Origin: DATLWN01 sp963764315
Lineage (GTDB): Bacteria; Pseudomonadota; Zetaproteobacteria; Mariprofundales; Mariprofundaceae
Reading direction: 5' to 3'
DNA: 64,000 nt
Assembly: GCA_963764315.1 (NCBI GenBank)
Contig: CAVXSB010000002.1
Span: forward strand, 186,001 to 250,000
This document shows, piece by piece, positions 36,277 to 45,429 of the stretch. The position numbers and the translations under genes were made by a program. Every line of letters starts with the position of its first letter. Within the stretch, counting starts at the first letter, position 1. The notes beneath the pieces were generated by a model. That model was not told where the DNA came from. It did no database searches and was given only the letters and a program-made list of their open reading frames with translations.

Positions 36277-37335
36277 ATGAGGCTTGCAAACGAAACCCCC
36301 GTGCCGGTGCCACGCCATGACCTGGAGCGCATGCTGGCCTTCGTGCGCCTGACCGGTCGCATGTCCCGCGATCCCGCCTATGCGGCGCAGCTGGGGGGGG
36401 CGCTGCCCCAAACGGCGCACGTGGTGCCGAAGCACCCCGCCATACTGATGGGCTACGATTTCCATCTTGGGCCCGGCGGCCCGAGGCTGATCGAGATCAA
36501 CAACAATGCCGGCGGCCTGCATGTGCAGGGGCATCAGTGGATTCCGCAGCCCGCGATCCCGGAGCTGAGCGGCACGCTGGCGGCGCGGTTGCTGGCCATG
36601 TTTCCGCCCGGGCTGCGGCATATCGCCATCATGGACGAGGACATTGCGCAGCAGCATATGTATCCGGAGATGTGCGCCTATGCCGAACTGCTGCGCGCCG
36701 ACGGTCGCCGTGTCTGGCTCGCCTGTCCGGACCAGATCGAGGGCAGGGAGGATGGCCTGTGGATCGACGGGCAGCGCCTTGACGCCATCTACAACCGGCA
36801 TACCGATTTTTATCTGGATACGGAGGCCCTGGCCCATGTCCGCCACGCCTTCCTGGCCGACCAGGTCGAGCTGAACCCGTACCCGCGCAGCTACGCCCTG
36901 CTGGGCGAGAAGACGCGCATGGCCGACTGGTGGCGGCCGGGATGGCTGGACGCCTGCCAGGATGCGGAGGCGGTATCGCTGATCCGGCAGGTGGTGCCCG
37001 AGACGCATATGCTGCGCGAACTCGATGCCGATCAGGTGTGGGGAGAGCGCAAATACTGGGTGTTCAAGCCGGCCGCCCGCCACGGCGGCAAGGGCGTCAT
37101 TGTCGGCAAGAGCATCAGCCGCAAGCGCTTCGACACCATGGGTGAGGATACCGTTATCCAGCGCTTCGTGCCGCCGAGCCTGGCCGAGATCGACGGCACG
37201 CCGATGAAATTCGATGTGCGCCTGTATACCTATGGGGCGGAGCTGATCGCCCTGTCCGGCCGCGTGTGGCAGGGGCAGGTGACGAACTTCCAGGCCGAGG
37301 GCAGCGGCTGGGTGTCCATCGCCATCGTGGCGTGA
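36277..37335 (+). CDS. ATP-grasp domain protein of unknown substrate
   Basis: 352 residues from ATG 36277 (TTG at 36256 is open upstream). Fold features of ATP-grasp enzymes: IEINNNAGGLHVQG in the N-terminal half; YWVFKPAARHGGKGVIVGKS with the ATP-binding Lys and Gly-rich loop; DTVIQRFVPP; and MKFDVRLYTYGAELIALSG with the metal-binding DxR. The N-terminal region looks like those of circularly permuted or glutathionylspermidine-synthase-like members. It probably ligates a carboxylate to an amine. It overlaps the next gene (GTGA), making a three-gene operon with two glycosyltransferase-like proteins. Divergent from rlmN. Confidence 0.7.
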   Translation: MRLANETPVPVPRHDLERMLAFVRLTGRMSRDPAYAAQLGGALPQTAHVVPKHPAILMGYDFHLGPGGPRLIEINNNAGGLHVQGHQWIPQPAIPELSGTLAARLLAMFPPGLRHIAIMDEDIAQQHMYPEMCAYAELLRADGRRVWLACPDQIEGREDGLWIDGQRLDAIYNRHTDFYLDTEALAHVRHAFLADQVELNPYPRSYALLGEKTRMADWWRPGWLDACQDAEAVSLIRQVVPETHMLRELDADQVWGERKYWVFKPAARHGGKGVIVGKSISRKRFDTMGEDTVIQRFVPPSLAEIDGTPMKFDVRLYTYGAELIALSGRVWQGQVTNFQAEGSGWVSIAIVA

Positions 37336-38018
37336 GCCCCAGCCTCGGCATCGTCGTACCGGTATACAACGAGGCAGCGATACTGGCCGATCGCCTGGAG
37401 GCGCTAAACAGGCTGCCGGCGGATGCCGTGATGATCGTCGACGGCGGCTCGGCGGATGCCTCCTCGTCCCTGCTGCATGCGGCGGGCCTGCCCTGGCTGT
37501 CGGCGCCCCGTGGGCGGGCCAGCCAGATGAATGCCGGCGCTGCGCATATCGATACGGATATTATCCTTTTCTTACACATTGATACGATCATTTCCTCAAG
37601 TCATATCGAGGCGATTCGCCGGGCCTTGGCCAGGCCGGACTGCGTCGGCGGCCGCTTCGATCTTCGCCTGAGCGGCCGGCCCCGCCGGGCGCTGGCCATG
37701 GTGGCGATGATGATCAATCTGCGCTCGCGCCTGAGCCGCATCTGCACCGGCGACCAGGCGATTTTCGTGCGGCGTTCGACGTTCACGGCCATGGGCGGCT
37801 TCGCGGACATGCCGCTGATGGAGGATGTGGAGTTCTGCCGGCGCCTGAAGGGCTACGGCCGCATCGCCTGTCTGCGCCAAAAGGTCACCGCCTCCGGTCG
37901 GCGCTGGGAGCGCCACGGGCTGTGGCATACGGTGGTGCTGATGTGGTGGCTGCGCCTGCGCTACTGGCTGGGCACGGATCCCGTCGTCCTGGCCAGGCTG
38001 TACCGGGACGCGCGATGA
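37332..38018 (+). CDS. Family-2 glycosyltransferase (TIGR04283-like)
   Basis: 228 residues from GTG 37332, overlapping the ATP-grasp stop. GT2 features: LGIVVPVYNEAAILADRLEA at the N-terminus, VDGGSADASSSLLHAAGLPW, GRASQMNAGAAHIDTDIILF, LFLHIDTII and a DQAIFVRRSTF segment with MEDVEFCRRLKGYGR. It resembles the 'rSAM/selenodomain-associated transferase 2' family (TIGR04283). A C-terminal hydrophobic stretch (WHTVVLMWWLRLRYWLG) may contact the membrane. No radical-SAM partner is seen nearby. The acceptor is unknown. Confidence 0.78.
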   Translation: MSPSLGIVVPVYNEAAILADRLEALNRLPADAVMIVDGGSADASSSLLHAAGLPWLSAPRGRASQMNAGAAHIDTDIILFLHIDTIISSSHIEAIRRALARPDCVGGRFDLRLSGRPRRALAMVAMMINLRSRLSRICTGDQAIFVRRSTFTAMGGFADMPLMEDVEFCRRLKGYGRIACLRQKVTASGRRWERHGLWHTVVLMWWLRLRYWLGTDPVVLARLYRDAR

Positions 38019-38614
38019 GCGATGCGCGCGTCATCATCCTGTGCAAGGCGCCGGTGCCGGGTGCGGTGAAGACGCGGCTGATGCCGGCGTATACGGCGGC
38101 GCAGGCCGCCGATCTGCATGCGGCCATGGCGCGCGCCATGGCCCGCCACGCAAGCACCCTGTTCGCCGACGCGCGCGTGGCGGCCGACGATGTGGCGCAT
38201 CCGTTCTTCGCCTCGCTGGGCCTGCGCATCGTGCCGCAGGGCGAAGGGGATCTGGGGCAGCGCATGGCGCGCCTCAGTCGCGCCGCCTTCGCCGAGGCCG
38301 ATGCACCGCTGCTGCTGATCGGCACGGATGCGCCGCATATGCCGTCCTCGCGCCTGCTCGCCGCCGCCGCAAGCATTGCCGAGCATAAGGTGGTGATCGG
38401 GCCGGTCGAGGACGGCGGCTACGACCTGATCGCCTGCCGCGGCCATTATCCCGAACTGTTTGCCCATGTGCGCTGGAGCAGCGGCCAGGTGCTGGCCGAT
38501 ACCCTGGCGCGTATCGACGGGCTGGGGCTTTCCCATGCCCTGCTGGATATCTCCTTCGACATCGATCGACCGGAGGATGTGGATCGGGCCCTGGCTGCCG
38601 GCTGGCGTCCCTAG
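38015..38614 (+). CDS. DUF2064 / TIGR04282-family glycosyltransferase-like protein
   Basis: 199 residues. Family hallmarks: VIILCKAPVPGAVKTRLMPA at the start (nucleotidyltransferase-like signature), GEGDLGQRMARL, LLLIGTDAPHMPSSRLLAAA and IGPVEDGGYDLIAC, then SSGQVLADTLARI. This is 'rSAM/selenodomain-associated transferase 1' (TIGR04282), a nucleotide-sugar-type fold. It overlaps the preceding GT2 (ATGA) and is last in the operon; its tail overlaps the opposite-strand kinase gene by four bases. Confidence 0.82.
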   Translation: MSDARVIILCKAPVPGAVKTRLMPAYTAAQAADLHAAMARAMARHASTLFADARVAADDVAHPFFASLGLRIVPQGEGDLGQRMARLSRAAFAEADAPLLLIGTDAPHMPSSRLLAAAASIAEHKVVIGPVEDGGYDLIACRGHYPELFAHVRWSSGQVLADTLARIDGLGLSHALLDISFDIDRPEDVDRALAAGWRP

Positions 38615-40548
38615 GGACTCGGAAACAGGTCGGGGAACAGCGGGTAGAGCGCGTCAAGCTCCTGATGCAACAGCGCATACAGCGCCGTATCGTTGACGGG
38701 CAGGCCAAGCGGATGGCGCAGCATGCGCCCGCTGCCGGGCACATGGCTGCGCCGGGCACCGGACCAGATGCCTCCCGGCATGTCGACGAGGGCCTCCAGG
38801 GCGATGTGGGCGACATGCAGCAGCATGACGGGAGCCTGCATGTCCCTCGGCCAGGTATCGGGGGTATGCCAGCACGGGTGATGGTGGTAGTAGATGAAGC
38901 GATGCACGGGGCGCGGCAGCCGCCAGTGCAGGGCCAGCATCATGCCGGCATCGATATGCGTATAGCCGAGCAGCTGCCATTCGGCCGCCAGCGCCGGCGT
39001 ACCGGCATCGATGGCCTGGCGTAGCGCTGCCAGCCGGGGCGCGGGCTCCGCATGCAGGATCATCAGCTTGCCGATATCGTGCAGCATGCCGAAAAGCCCG
39101 GCCGAGCGGCGGTCGACGCGCTGGCCGTAGTCGCCGAGCAGGCGGGCGAGGTGGGCGATGGCCAAGCCGTGGAAGCCGAGGCGCCGGGCCTCATCCCGTA
39201 CCGTGTCGGCGAGCTCGGGGAGCATATGCCAAAGCAGCAGGTCGTGAGCGGTGTCCATGCCCAGACGGTTGATGGCCAGGGCCAGATCCGTACGCGCCGC
39301 CCTGGCCCCCGGCAGCAGCCGTTCGACCAGCGCATCGTCCCGGCCAATGAGGGCGGCGAGATCGGAGGGGGCAGACATCGGATCGTCCAGCAGGCGCTGG
39401 ATCTCCCACCATATCGGCGGCAGGGGAGGCATGGCGGCGACGGACGCCCTCAGCCTGGCCAGCGTCGGGGTAGTGATCGGAGGCGGGTTGCACAGGTCGA
39501 GCGGTAGCGGATCGGGCGCCGCGGCCGTGGCCTCAAAGGCCCACAGCAGGGTGTCCGGAACGGCTTGCATGACACCGGTGGTCTCCGTGACCGTTCTCGT
39601 GGTCTCGGTCGATGCCTCGCCGGGGCCCAGCAGGCGCGGCGGCACCGGCCGGGCAATGGCGGCAAGTCGCGCCTGCACCGATTCGGCATCGGCCGGCCGT
39701 GCCTCCGGTGCCTTTTCCAGCAGCTGCATGATCAGCTCGGCCATGGCCGTCGGCATGCGTGGATTCAGCGCCTGAGGCGGTTCGGGCTTGCTGCGCAGCT
39801 GCTTTTCCATCAGTTCGAAGTCGCCGCCTGTGGTGGCGGCGAATGGCGGCCGGCCGGTACCCATCTCGTAGAGCATGATGCCCAGCGCGTACAGATCCGT
39901 GGCCGGTCCGATGGCCTCCCCGGCGATCTGTTCAGGCGCCATATAGGCATAGGTGCCCGCCGTCTCTCCGCTGCCGGTGATGTCCTCTTCGGCGCCATGC
40001 GCTTTGGCCAGGCCGAAATCCATGATCTTGACGCCGCTGTCCTCGGTCAGGAATACGTTCGAGGGCTTCAGGTCCCGATGCACGATGCCAAGCGCGTGGG
40101 CGGCGGCCAGACCCGAGGCCACGCCCCCGGCAATATAGACGATCTCCCCCCAATCCAGGTCCGGACGCCGGCGCAGCAGCGTGCGCAGGGGATAGCCATG
40201 CAGCAGCTCCATGACCAGCGCCATGATGCCGTCTTGCTCGTGCAGATCGAGCACGGTGACGACATGCCCGTGCATGAGCTGTCCATGCAGCCGGGCCTCC
40301 CGCCGGAAGCGCTCGGCGTGCACGGCATGCGCGACCAGGCGATGATGCAGGACCTTGATGGCCACCTCGCGCTCCAGGGTCTCGTCGACGGCCCGGAACA
40401 CGATGCCCATGCCGCCCTGGCCGATACGCTCGATCAGCCGGTAGGGGCCGAGGCGTGGCGGCTCATCGCCCTCGGTCAGGAACAGCCCGCAGGCCGAGCA
40501 TAGGGTCTGCGTGTTGGCGAACCAGGCGCCGCACTCCGGGCACTGCAT
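38611..40548 (-). CDS. Zinc-ribbon/serine-threonine kinase/HDOD fusion protein
   Basis: 645 residues. Domains in order: zinc ribbon (CPECGAWF and CSACGLF, residues 3-23); a complete Hanks-type kinase (about 33-305) with P-loop IGQGGMGIVF, VAIK Lys, catalytic HRDLKPSN, DFGLA and APEQIAG; a Ser/Thr/Pro-rich linker; and an HDOD domain (about 385-645) with LLWHMLPELADTVRDEARRL, FGMLHDIGKLMILHAEP and YYHHHPCWHTP, in which some HD residues remain. No TM segment, so cytosolic. HDOD modules are usually in signalling regulators. Direct targets are unknown. Tail overlaps DUF2064; 15 bp after trmO. Confidence 0.85.
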   Translation of the reverse strand: MQCPECGAWFANTQTLCSACGLFLTEGDEPPRLGPYRLIERIGQGGMGIVFRAVDETLEREVAIKVLHHRLVAHAVHAERFRREARLHGQLMHGHVVTVLDLHEQDGIMALVMELLHGYPLRTLLRRRPDLDWGEIVYIAGGVASGLAAAHALGIVHRDLKPSNVFLTEDSGVKIMDFGLAKAHGAEEDITGSGETAGTYAYMAPEQIAGEAIGPATDLYALGIMLYEMGTGRPPFAATTGGDFELMEKQLRSKPEPPQALNPRMPTAMAELIMQLLEKAPEARPADAESVQARLAAIARPVPPRLLGPGEASTETTRTVTETTGVMQAVPDTLLWAFEATAAAPDPLPLDLCNPPPITTPTLARLRASVAAMPPLPPIWWEIQRLLDDPMSAPSDLAALIGRDDALVERLLPGARAARTDLALAINRLGMDTAHDLLLWHMLPELADTVRDEARRLGFHGLAIAHLARLLGDYGQRVDRRSAGLFGMLHDIGKLMILHAEPAPRLAALRQAIDAGTPALAAEWQLLGYTHIDAGMMLALHWRLPRPVHRFIYYHHHPCWHTPDTWPRDMQAPVMLLHVAHIALEALVDMPGGIWSGARRSHVPGSGRMLRHPLGLPVNDTALYALLHQELDALYPLFPDLFPSP

Positions 40549-40563
40549 CGGATCGGCGGGGCT

Positions 40564-41100
40564 TCAGGCCGGGTCGGAGCCGTGCATATCGGGCAGGGGA
40601 TCCGGTATGTCGTCGAGCCAGCCGTTATTGGCCTCGGTGATGGCATCGGAGTAGGGGATGTAGGGCTTGATATCGAGTACGGGTGTGCCGTCGAGCATGT
40701 CCAGGCCACGGATGCGCAGGACCCTGCCCTCGATGCCGACGAGGCTTACGGCGGAAAGGCCGATGCTGTTGGGACGGTGCGGGGCACGCGTGGCCAGCAC
40801 GCCACGGCGGATGCGCGGTGATCGCGGCGGGATCACCGTCGGGTTCCAGCCCTGGTTCAGGTGCATCCAGTAGATGACCCAGATGTGGGAGAAGCGATCG
40901 AGATCCTGCACCGCCTGGCGCATGTCCGGCTCGGCCAGAAGGTGAATCTCGGCCTCCTGTTCCCCGGCCGGCTGGCGCGGCGCCGCATAGCGCTCCTTAT
41001 AGGGGCTGTGCACGATACCGATGGGACGCATGGAGATGGCATCCATGCCATGTGTCAGGTCGCTGGCGTAACGCTTCGGCGCGCGCGTCGGAGCGGTCAT
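40564..41100 (-). CDS. trmO: tRNA (adenine(37)-N6)-methyltransferase TrmO
   Basis: 178 residues from ATG 41100; ATG 41046 would remove an 18-residue extension and fits the family N-terminus MRPIGIVHSPYKERYAAPRQ better. TrmO (formerly TsaA/YaeB) methylates N6 of t6A37 in tRNA-Thr. Features: PIGIVHSPYKERYAAPRQ, FSHIWVIYWMH and PHRPNSIGLSAVSLVGIEGR, then DGTPVLDIKPYIPYSDAI. It starts eight bases after the clpA stop and ends 15 bp before the kinase gene. Confidence 0.88.
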   Translation of the reverse strand: MTAPTRAPKRYASDLTHGMDAISMRPIGIVHSPYKERYAAPRQPAGEQEAEIHLLAEPDMRQAVQDLDRFSHIWVIYWMHLNQGWNPTVIPPRSPRIRRGVLATRAPHRPNSIGLSAVSLVGIEGRVLRIRGLDMLDGTPVLDIKPYIPYSDAITEANNGWLDDIPDPLPDMHGSDPA

Positions 41101-41108
41101 TGCCCGGC

Positions 41109-43364
41109 CTAGGCTTCGCTGTAGCTGAGGAACGGCTCGCCGTTGCGCAGGCTGACGGAGACCTTGCCGCCTTTCTGCAGGCGGCCGAACAGGATCTCAT
41201 CGGCAAGCGGCTGCTTGATGCGCTTCTGGATCAGCCGCGACATCGGGCGTGCGCCCATGACCTCGTCGAAGCCATGCTCTCCCAGCCATTTGCGGGCGGT
41301 GCCGCTGACCTCCAGCTCGACGCGCTTGTCCTGCAGCTGCGTCTCCAGCTCGACCAGGAACTTATCGACGATATGCAGGATGGTCTTCGCATCGAGGGCG
41401 GCGAACGGGATGGTGGCGTCCAGGCGATTGCGGAACTCGGGGGTGAAGATGCGCTTGACCGCCTCGCTCTCGTCGCCGCGGCTCTTGGCGGGGTTGAAGC
41501 CGATGGCGTGCTGTTGCATCTCCATGGCGCCGGCATTGCTGGTCATGATCAGCACCACATGCCGGAAATCGGCGGAGCGGCCGTTGTTGTCGGTCAGCGT
41601 GCCGTGGTCCATGACCTGCAGCAGGATATTGAACAGATCCGGGTGCGCCTTCTCGATCTCGTCGAGCAGCAGAATCGCGTGCGGGGTCTTGTTGATGGCC
41701 TCGGTCAGCAGGCCGCCCTGATCGAAGCCGACATAGCCCGGCGGGGCGCCGATCAGGCGCGACACCGAATGCGCCTCCATATACTCGGACATGTCGAAGC
41801 GGATCAGCTCCACGCCCATAATGCGCGCCAGCTGCTTGGCCACCTCCGTCTTGCCCACACCGGTGGGGCCGGTGAACAGGAAGCTGCCGATCGGCTTGTC
41901 CGGATGGGATAGCCCGGAGCGGGCCAGCTTGATGCTGGACGCAAGCTGCCCGATGGCGTGGTCCTGGCCGAACACGGACAGCTTCAGGTTGCGCTCCAGA
42001 TGCTCCAGATGCTTCTTGTCGGAGGCCGACACCTGCCTGGCCGGAATGCGGGCGATGCGGGCGATGATGGCCTCGACGTCGTGCACGGACACCTGCTTGC
42101 GCCTTTTTGATACCGGCAGCAGCTGCATGGCCGCACCGGCCTCGTCCAGCACGTCGATGGCCGAATCCGGCAGGTGGCGGTCGTTGATATAACGCTTGGC
42201 CAGCGTCGCCGCCGTGGTGATGGCGTTGAGGCTGTACTGCACATGGTGATGCTGCTCGAGCCGCAGCTTCAGGCCCTTCAGGATGTCGATGGTGTCCGAT
42301 ACGCTCGGCTCGGCGATATCGATCTTCTGGAAGCGGCGCGACAGGGCACGATCCTTTTCGAAGATGCCACGGTATTCCTGGTAGGTCGTGGCGCCGATAC
42401 AGCGCAGCTCGCCGTTGGCCAGCGCCGGTTTCAGAAGGTTGGAGGCATCCATGGCACCGCCGCTGGCGGCACCGGCGCCGATCATGGTGTGGATCTCGTC
42501 GACGAACAGGATGGCGTCGGGCTTGCCCTGCAGGGCCGTCAGCACGGCCTTCAGGCGCTCCTCGAAATCGCCCCGGTACTTGGTGCCGGCGAGCAGGGCG
42601 CCCATGTCCAGGGCATAGATCGTGGCATTGGCCAGAAGTGCCGGCACCTGTCCCTCGACGATGCGCAGCGCCAGTCCTTCGGCGATGGCGGTTTTGCCGA
42701 CACCGGCCTCACCGACCAGAATGGGGTTGTTCTTGCGCCGGCGGCACAGGATGTGCATGGCCCGGGTCAACTCATCCGCACGCCCGATCAAGGGGTCGGT
42801 CTTTCCCTCGGTGGCGCGCGCGTTCAGATTGACGCAGAAACGCTCCAGCGGTGCCGACTGCCCGGCCTTCTTTTCCGCTTCCTGCGTCTGTTCCTGTCCC
42901 TCGGGCTCACTGCCGTATTCCAGGCTCTCGTGGCTCTTGGCGCCGTGAGCGAGGAAACTGACGATGTCGAGCCGCGTGATGCCCAGCTCGCCCAGATAGA
43001 AGACGGCGTGCGAGTCCTTTTCGGCAAAGATGGCGACGAGCACATCGGCGCCAGTGACCTCGCGCTTGCCCGAGGATTGCACATGCAATACGGCACGCTG
43101 GATGACCCGCTGCACACCGATGCTCGCCGTGGTCTCGCCGGTGTCCTCGGGCATCACCGCCACATGATCCTGGATGAATTGGTTCAGCTCCCGCCTGAGG
43201 CGCGCCATGTCGGCACGGCACCCTTCCAGTACCGGTCGGGCGGCCGGATCGTCGAGCAGGCCCAACAACAGGTGCTCGATGGTGACGAACTCGTTGCGAC
43301 GCATATGGGCCGCGCGGAAGATCTCGTTCAGTGTTTGTTCTAGGTCGTCGCTCAGAATACCCAT
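41109..43364 (-). CDS. clpA: ATP-dependent Clp protease ATPase subunit ClpA
   Basis: 751 residues. Hexameric unfoldase that feeds substrates to ClpP. Start at ATG 43364 (AGGTGG site); the open frame extends further to 43532 but runs into non-homologous sequence. Seen: the Clp N-domain (LEQTLNEIFRAAHMRRNEFV), first AAA+ module with Walker A GEAGVGKTA and Walker B ILFVDEIH, second with GPTGVGKTE and ILLLDEIEKAHPD, and the ClpP-binding IGF loop in HAIGFNPA. It follows clpS, as usual. Confidence 0.97.
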   Translation of the reverse strand: MGILSDDLEQTLNEIFRAAHMRRNEFVTIEHLLLGLLDDPAARPVLEGCRADMARLRRELNQFIQDHVAVMPEDTGETTASIGVQRVIQRAVLHVQSSGKREVTGADVLVAIFAEKDSHAVFYLGELGITRLDIVSFLAHGAKSHESLEYGSEPEGQEQTQEAEKKAGQSAPLERFCVNLNARATEGKTDPLIGRADELTRAMHILCRRRKNNPILVGEAGVGKTAIAEGLALRIVEGQVPALLANATIYALDMGALLAGTKYRGDFEERLKAVLTALQGKPDAILFVDEIHTMIGAGAASGGAMDASNLLKPALANGELRCIGATTYQEYRGIFEKDRALSRRFQKIDIAEPSVSDTIDILKGLKLRLEQHHHVQYSLNAITTAATLAKRYINDRHLPDSAIDVLDEAGAAMQLLPVSKRRKQVSVHDVEAIIARIARIPARQVSASDKKHLEHLERNLKLSVFGQDHAIGQLASSIKLARSGLSHPDKPIGSFLFTGPTGVGKTEVAKQLARIMGVELIRFDMSEYMEAHSVSRLIGAPPGYVGFDQGGLLTEAINKTPHAILLLDEIEKAHPDLFNILLQVMDHGTLTDNNGRSADFRHVVLIMTSNAGAMEMQQHAIGFNPAKSRGDESEAVKRIFTPEFRNRLDATIPFAALDAKTILHIVDKFLVELETQLQDKRVELEVSGTARKWLGEHGFDEVMGARPMSRLIQKRIKQPLADEILFGRLQKGGKVSVSLRNGEPFLSYSEA

Positions 43365-43410
43365 AGACACCACCTGTCGCTTGGTTTCTGCGCCTCCGTG
43401 TCCAGAGGCA

Positions 43411-43737
43411 TCAGTCGTGTCCTTCCTGTTCCATAACACAGCGTAACGGGTGACCGTGCTCTCGGCTAGCCTGTTCGACACGCGCCACCTTGCTCTCGGC
43501 GATGTCGAGCGGGTAGACGCCGCACACGGCACTGCCCTGATGATGAACCTGCAACATCAGTTGGGTTGCATCTTCGGGCGATTTCTGGAAGAAGCGGCAC
43601 AGGACGTCGACGACAAATTCCATCGGGGTATAGTCGTCGTTCAAAAGAATGACGCGATACATCGGAGGCCGTTTCAGCCTTGGCTTGGCGGTTTTCGTTT
43701 CCGGTGTGTCGATGACTTCGATGGGCCCCTGGCTCAT
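43411..43737 (-). CDS. clpS: ClpS adaptor protein
   Basis: 108 residues. ClpS binds N-degrons and delivers them to ClpA. Features: an unstructured N-terminus, YRVILLNDDYTPMEFVVDVL (the DDYTPM motif for the substrate pocket), and the MLQVHHQGSAVCGVYPLDIA and REHGHPLRCVMEQE segments. It is 46 bp before clpA on the same strand and divergent from the CbbY-like gene. Confidence 0.95.
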   Translation of the reverse strand: MSQGPIEVIDTPETKTAKPRLKRPPMYRVILLNDDYTPMEFVVDVLCRFFQKSPEDATQLMLQVHHQGSAVCGVYPLDIAESKVARVEQASREHGHPLRCVMEQEGHD

Positions 43738-43806
43738 GACGCCATTCTAACGCAAGGACGAGGGATGCCCAAGACCCGGCACCCGATCGAAAAGGAGTTT
43801 GCTGGC

Positions 43807-44562
43807 ATGGGAATGCTGAAATGCCTGTTGTGGGATGTGGACGGAACGCTGGCGGATACGGAGCGGGACGGCCACCGCATTGCCTTCAACCAGGCCTTTG
43901 CCGAGGCCGGTATCGACCGGCAGTGGGATGTGCCGACCTACGGCGAGCTGCTGGCCGTGACCGGTGGCAAGGAGCGCATCCGCTTCGACTACGAGCGCCG
44001 GGGGCTTGAGCCCCCCGAGGCGCAGGCGATTGCCGCGCTGCATGCGAAGAAGACCAGCCATTACCAGGACCTGATCGCCGGCGGCCGCATCCCGTTGCGC
44101 CCGGGCGTGCGCCGGCTGCTGGAAGAGGCCCATGCCGCAGGCATCGTGTTGGCCGTGGCAACGACGACGACGCCGGCGGCCCTGGATGCGCTGATCGAGC
44201 ATTCCCTCGGGCGCGAGTGGTTCGATCGCTTCGCCATCCGTGCCGCCGGCGACATCGTGCCGGCCAAGAAGCCTGCGCCGGACATCTATCTGTACGCTTT
44301 GCGCGAGCTGGGGCTGGAGGCAGATGCCTGCCTGGCCATGGAGGATTCTGGCAATGGCTGGCGCGCGGCCAGGGACGCCGGCTTGAAATGCGTGGTGACG
44401 GTCAACGACTATACGCGTAATCAGGATTTCTCCGGCGCCGATCTGGTGGTCTCCGAGTTCGGCGAGCCGGACGGGGAGGCGATCGACGTGCTCGCTAACC
44501 CGCATCAGCTGTCCGATCTGCACCATGTGCGCATGGCGCATTTCGAAGGGATCATGGCCTGA
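43807..44562 (+). CDS. CbbY-like HAD phosphatase
   Basis: 251 residues from ATG 43807 (AAGGAG nine bases upstream). HAD IA: nucleophile motif LLWDVDGTLADTERDGHRIA, FNQAFAEAGIDRQWDVPTYGEL cap, VAVATTTTPAALDALI, KKPAPDIYLYAL and AMEDSGNGWRAARDAGLKC. CbbY dephosphorylates xylulose-1,5-bisphosphate, a Rubisco inhibitor, and usually marks autotrophs; other CbbY-like members have different sugar phosphate targets. The stop overlaps tatD (TGATG). Rubisco genes are outside this window. Confidence 0.82.
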   Translation: MGMLKCLLWDVDGTLADTERDGHRIAFNQAFAEAGIDRQWDVPTYGELLAVTGGKERIRFDYERRGLEPPEAQAIAALHAKKTSHYQDLIAGGRIPLRPGVRRLLEEAHAAGIVLAVATTTTPAALDALIEHSLGREWFDRFAIRAAGDIVPAKKPAPDIYLYALRELGLEADACLAMEDSGNGWRAARDAGLKCVVTVNDYTRNQDFSGADLVVSEFGEPDGEAIDVLANPHQLSDLHHVRMAHFEGIMA

Positions 44563-45350
44563 TGCGCCTGTTCGACAGCCATTGCCATATCGATTTCCCG
44601 CAGTTCGACGAGGATAGGGCGACGATGATCGAGCGCATGTGGGAGACAGGCCTGGTCGGTTGCGTGGCCGTGTCGGTGGAGCTTGAGGCATTGCCGCGCC
44701 TGTTTCGTCTGGCCGAGAGCGAGGCGAAGGTATGGGCCAGTGTCGGCATCCATCCCAATCACGAAACCCGTCAGGAACCGACGGTCGATCAGCTGTGCGA
44801 GCTGGCGCAACACCCCCGTTGCGTGGCCATCGGGGAGACCGGCATGGATTTCTTCCGCCATCATGTGCCGCCCGAGGTGCAGGAGGCACGCTTTCGCACG
44901 CATATCCGGGCGGCGCGCGAACTCGACAGACCGGTCATCGTGCACATGCGCGAGGCCGATGCCGATACGCTGCGCGTGCTGGCGGAGGAGGGCGTCGAGG
45001 CCTGCGGCGGCATCATGCACTGCTTCTCGTCCGATCTGGACGCCGCCCGCCGGGCGCTGGATATGGGCATGCACATCTCCTTTTCCGGCAATGTCACCTT
45101 CCCGAAGAACGAGGCGCTGCGCCTGGTGGCGGCGGCAGTCCCCGAGGATCGCCTGCTGATCGAGACCGATTCCCCGTTCCTGGCTCCGGTGCCGAAGCGG
45201 GGCAAGCGCAACGAACCGGCCTATGTGGTGCACGTGGCCGAATGCCTGGCGGCACTGCGCGGCATGCCCCTCGAAGCCCTGTGCGAGCTGACGACGGCCA
45301 ATGCCGCCCGGCGCTTCGGCATCGATCTCCCATCGCTTTCAACGGCTTAA
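44562..45350 (+). CDS. tatD: TatD-family metal-dependent hydrolase/DNase
   Basis: 262 residues. Amidohydrolase-fold enzyme: metal ligands in LFDSHCHIDFPQFDEDRA, GETGMDFFRH, PVIVHMREAD, GGIMHCFSSD and LIETDSPFLAP. TatD proteins are Mg-dependent 3'-5' exonucleases or D-aminoacyl-tRNA-type hydrolases; the exact member (TatD, YcfH, YjjV) is uncertain, and gene order with CbbY does not decide. It overlaps the CbbY gene by one base. Confidence 0.9.
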   Translation: MRLFDSHCHIDFPQFDEDRATMIERMWETGLVGCVAVSVELEALPRLFRLAESEAKVWASVGIHPNHETRQEPTVDQLCELAQHPRCVAIGETGMDFFRHHVPPEVQEARFRTHIRAARELDRPVIVHMREADADTLRVLAEEGVEACGGIMHCFSSDLDAARRALDMGMHISFSGNVTFPKNEALRLVAAAVPEDRLLIETDSPFLAPVPKRGKRNEPAYVVHVAECLAALRGMPLEALCELTTANAARRFGIDLPSLSTA

Positions 45351-45429
45351 TACAAAGTCTTCATCCTATGGATCGAGTTTCCCCGAGGCCGGTGCTACGC
45401 CCTGCATGCAAGACGCCGGTGGCTGTGCT

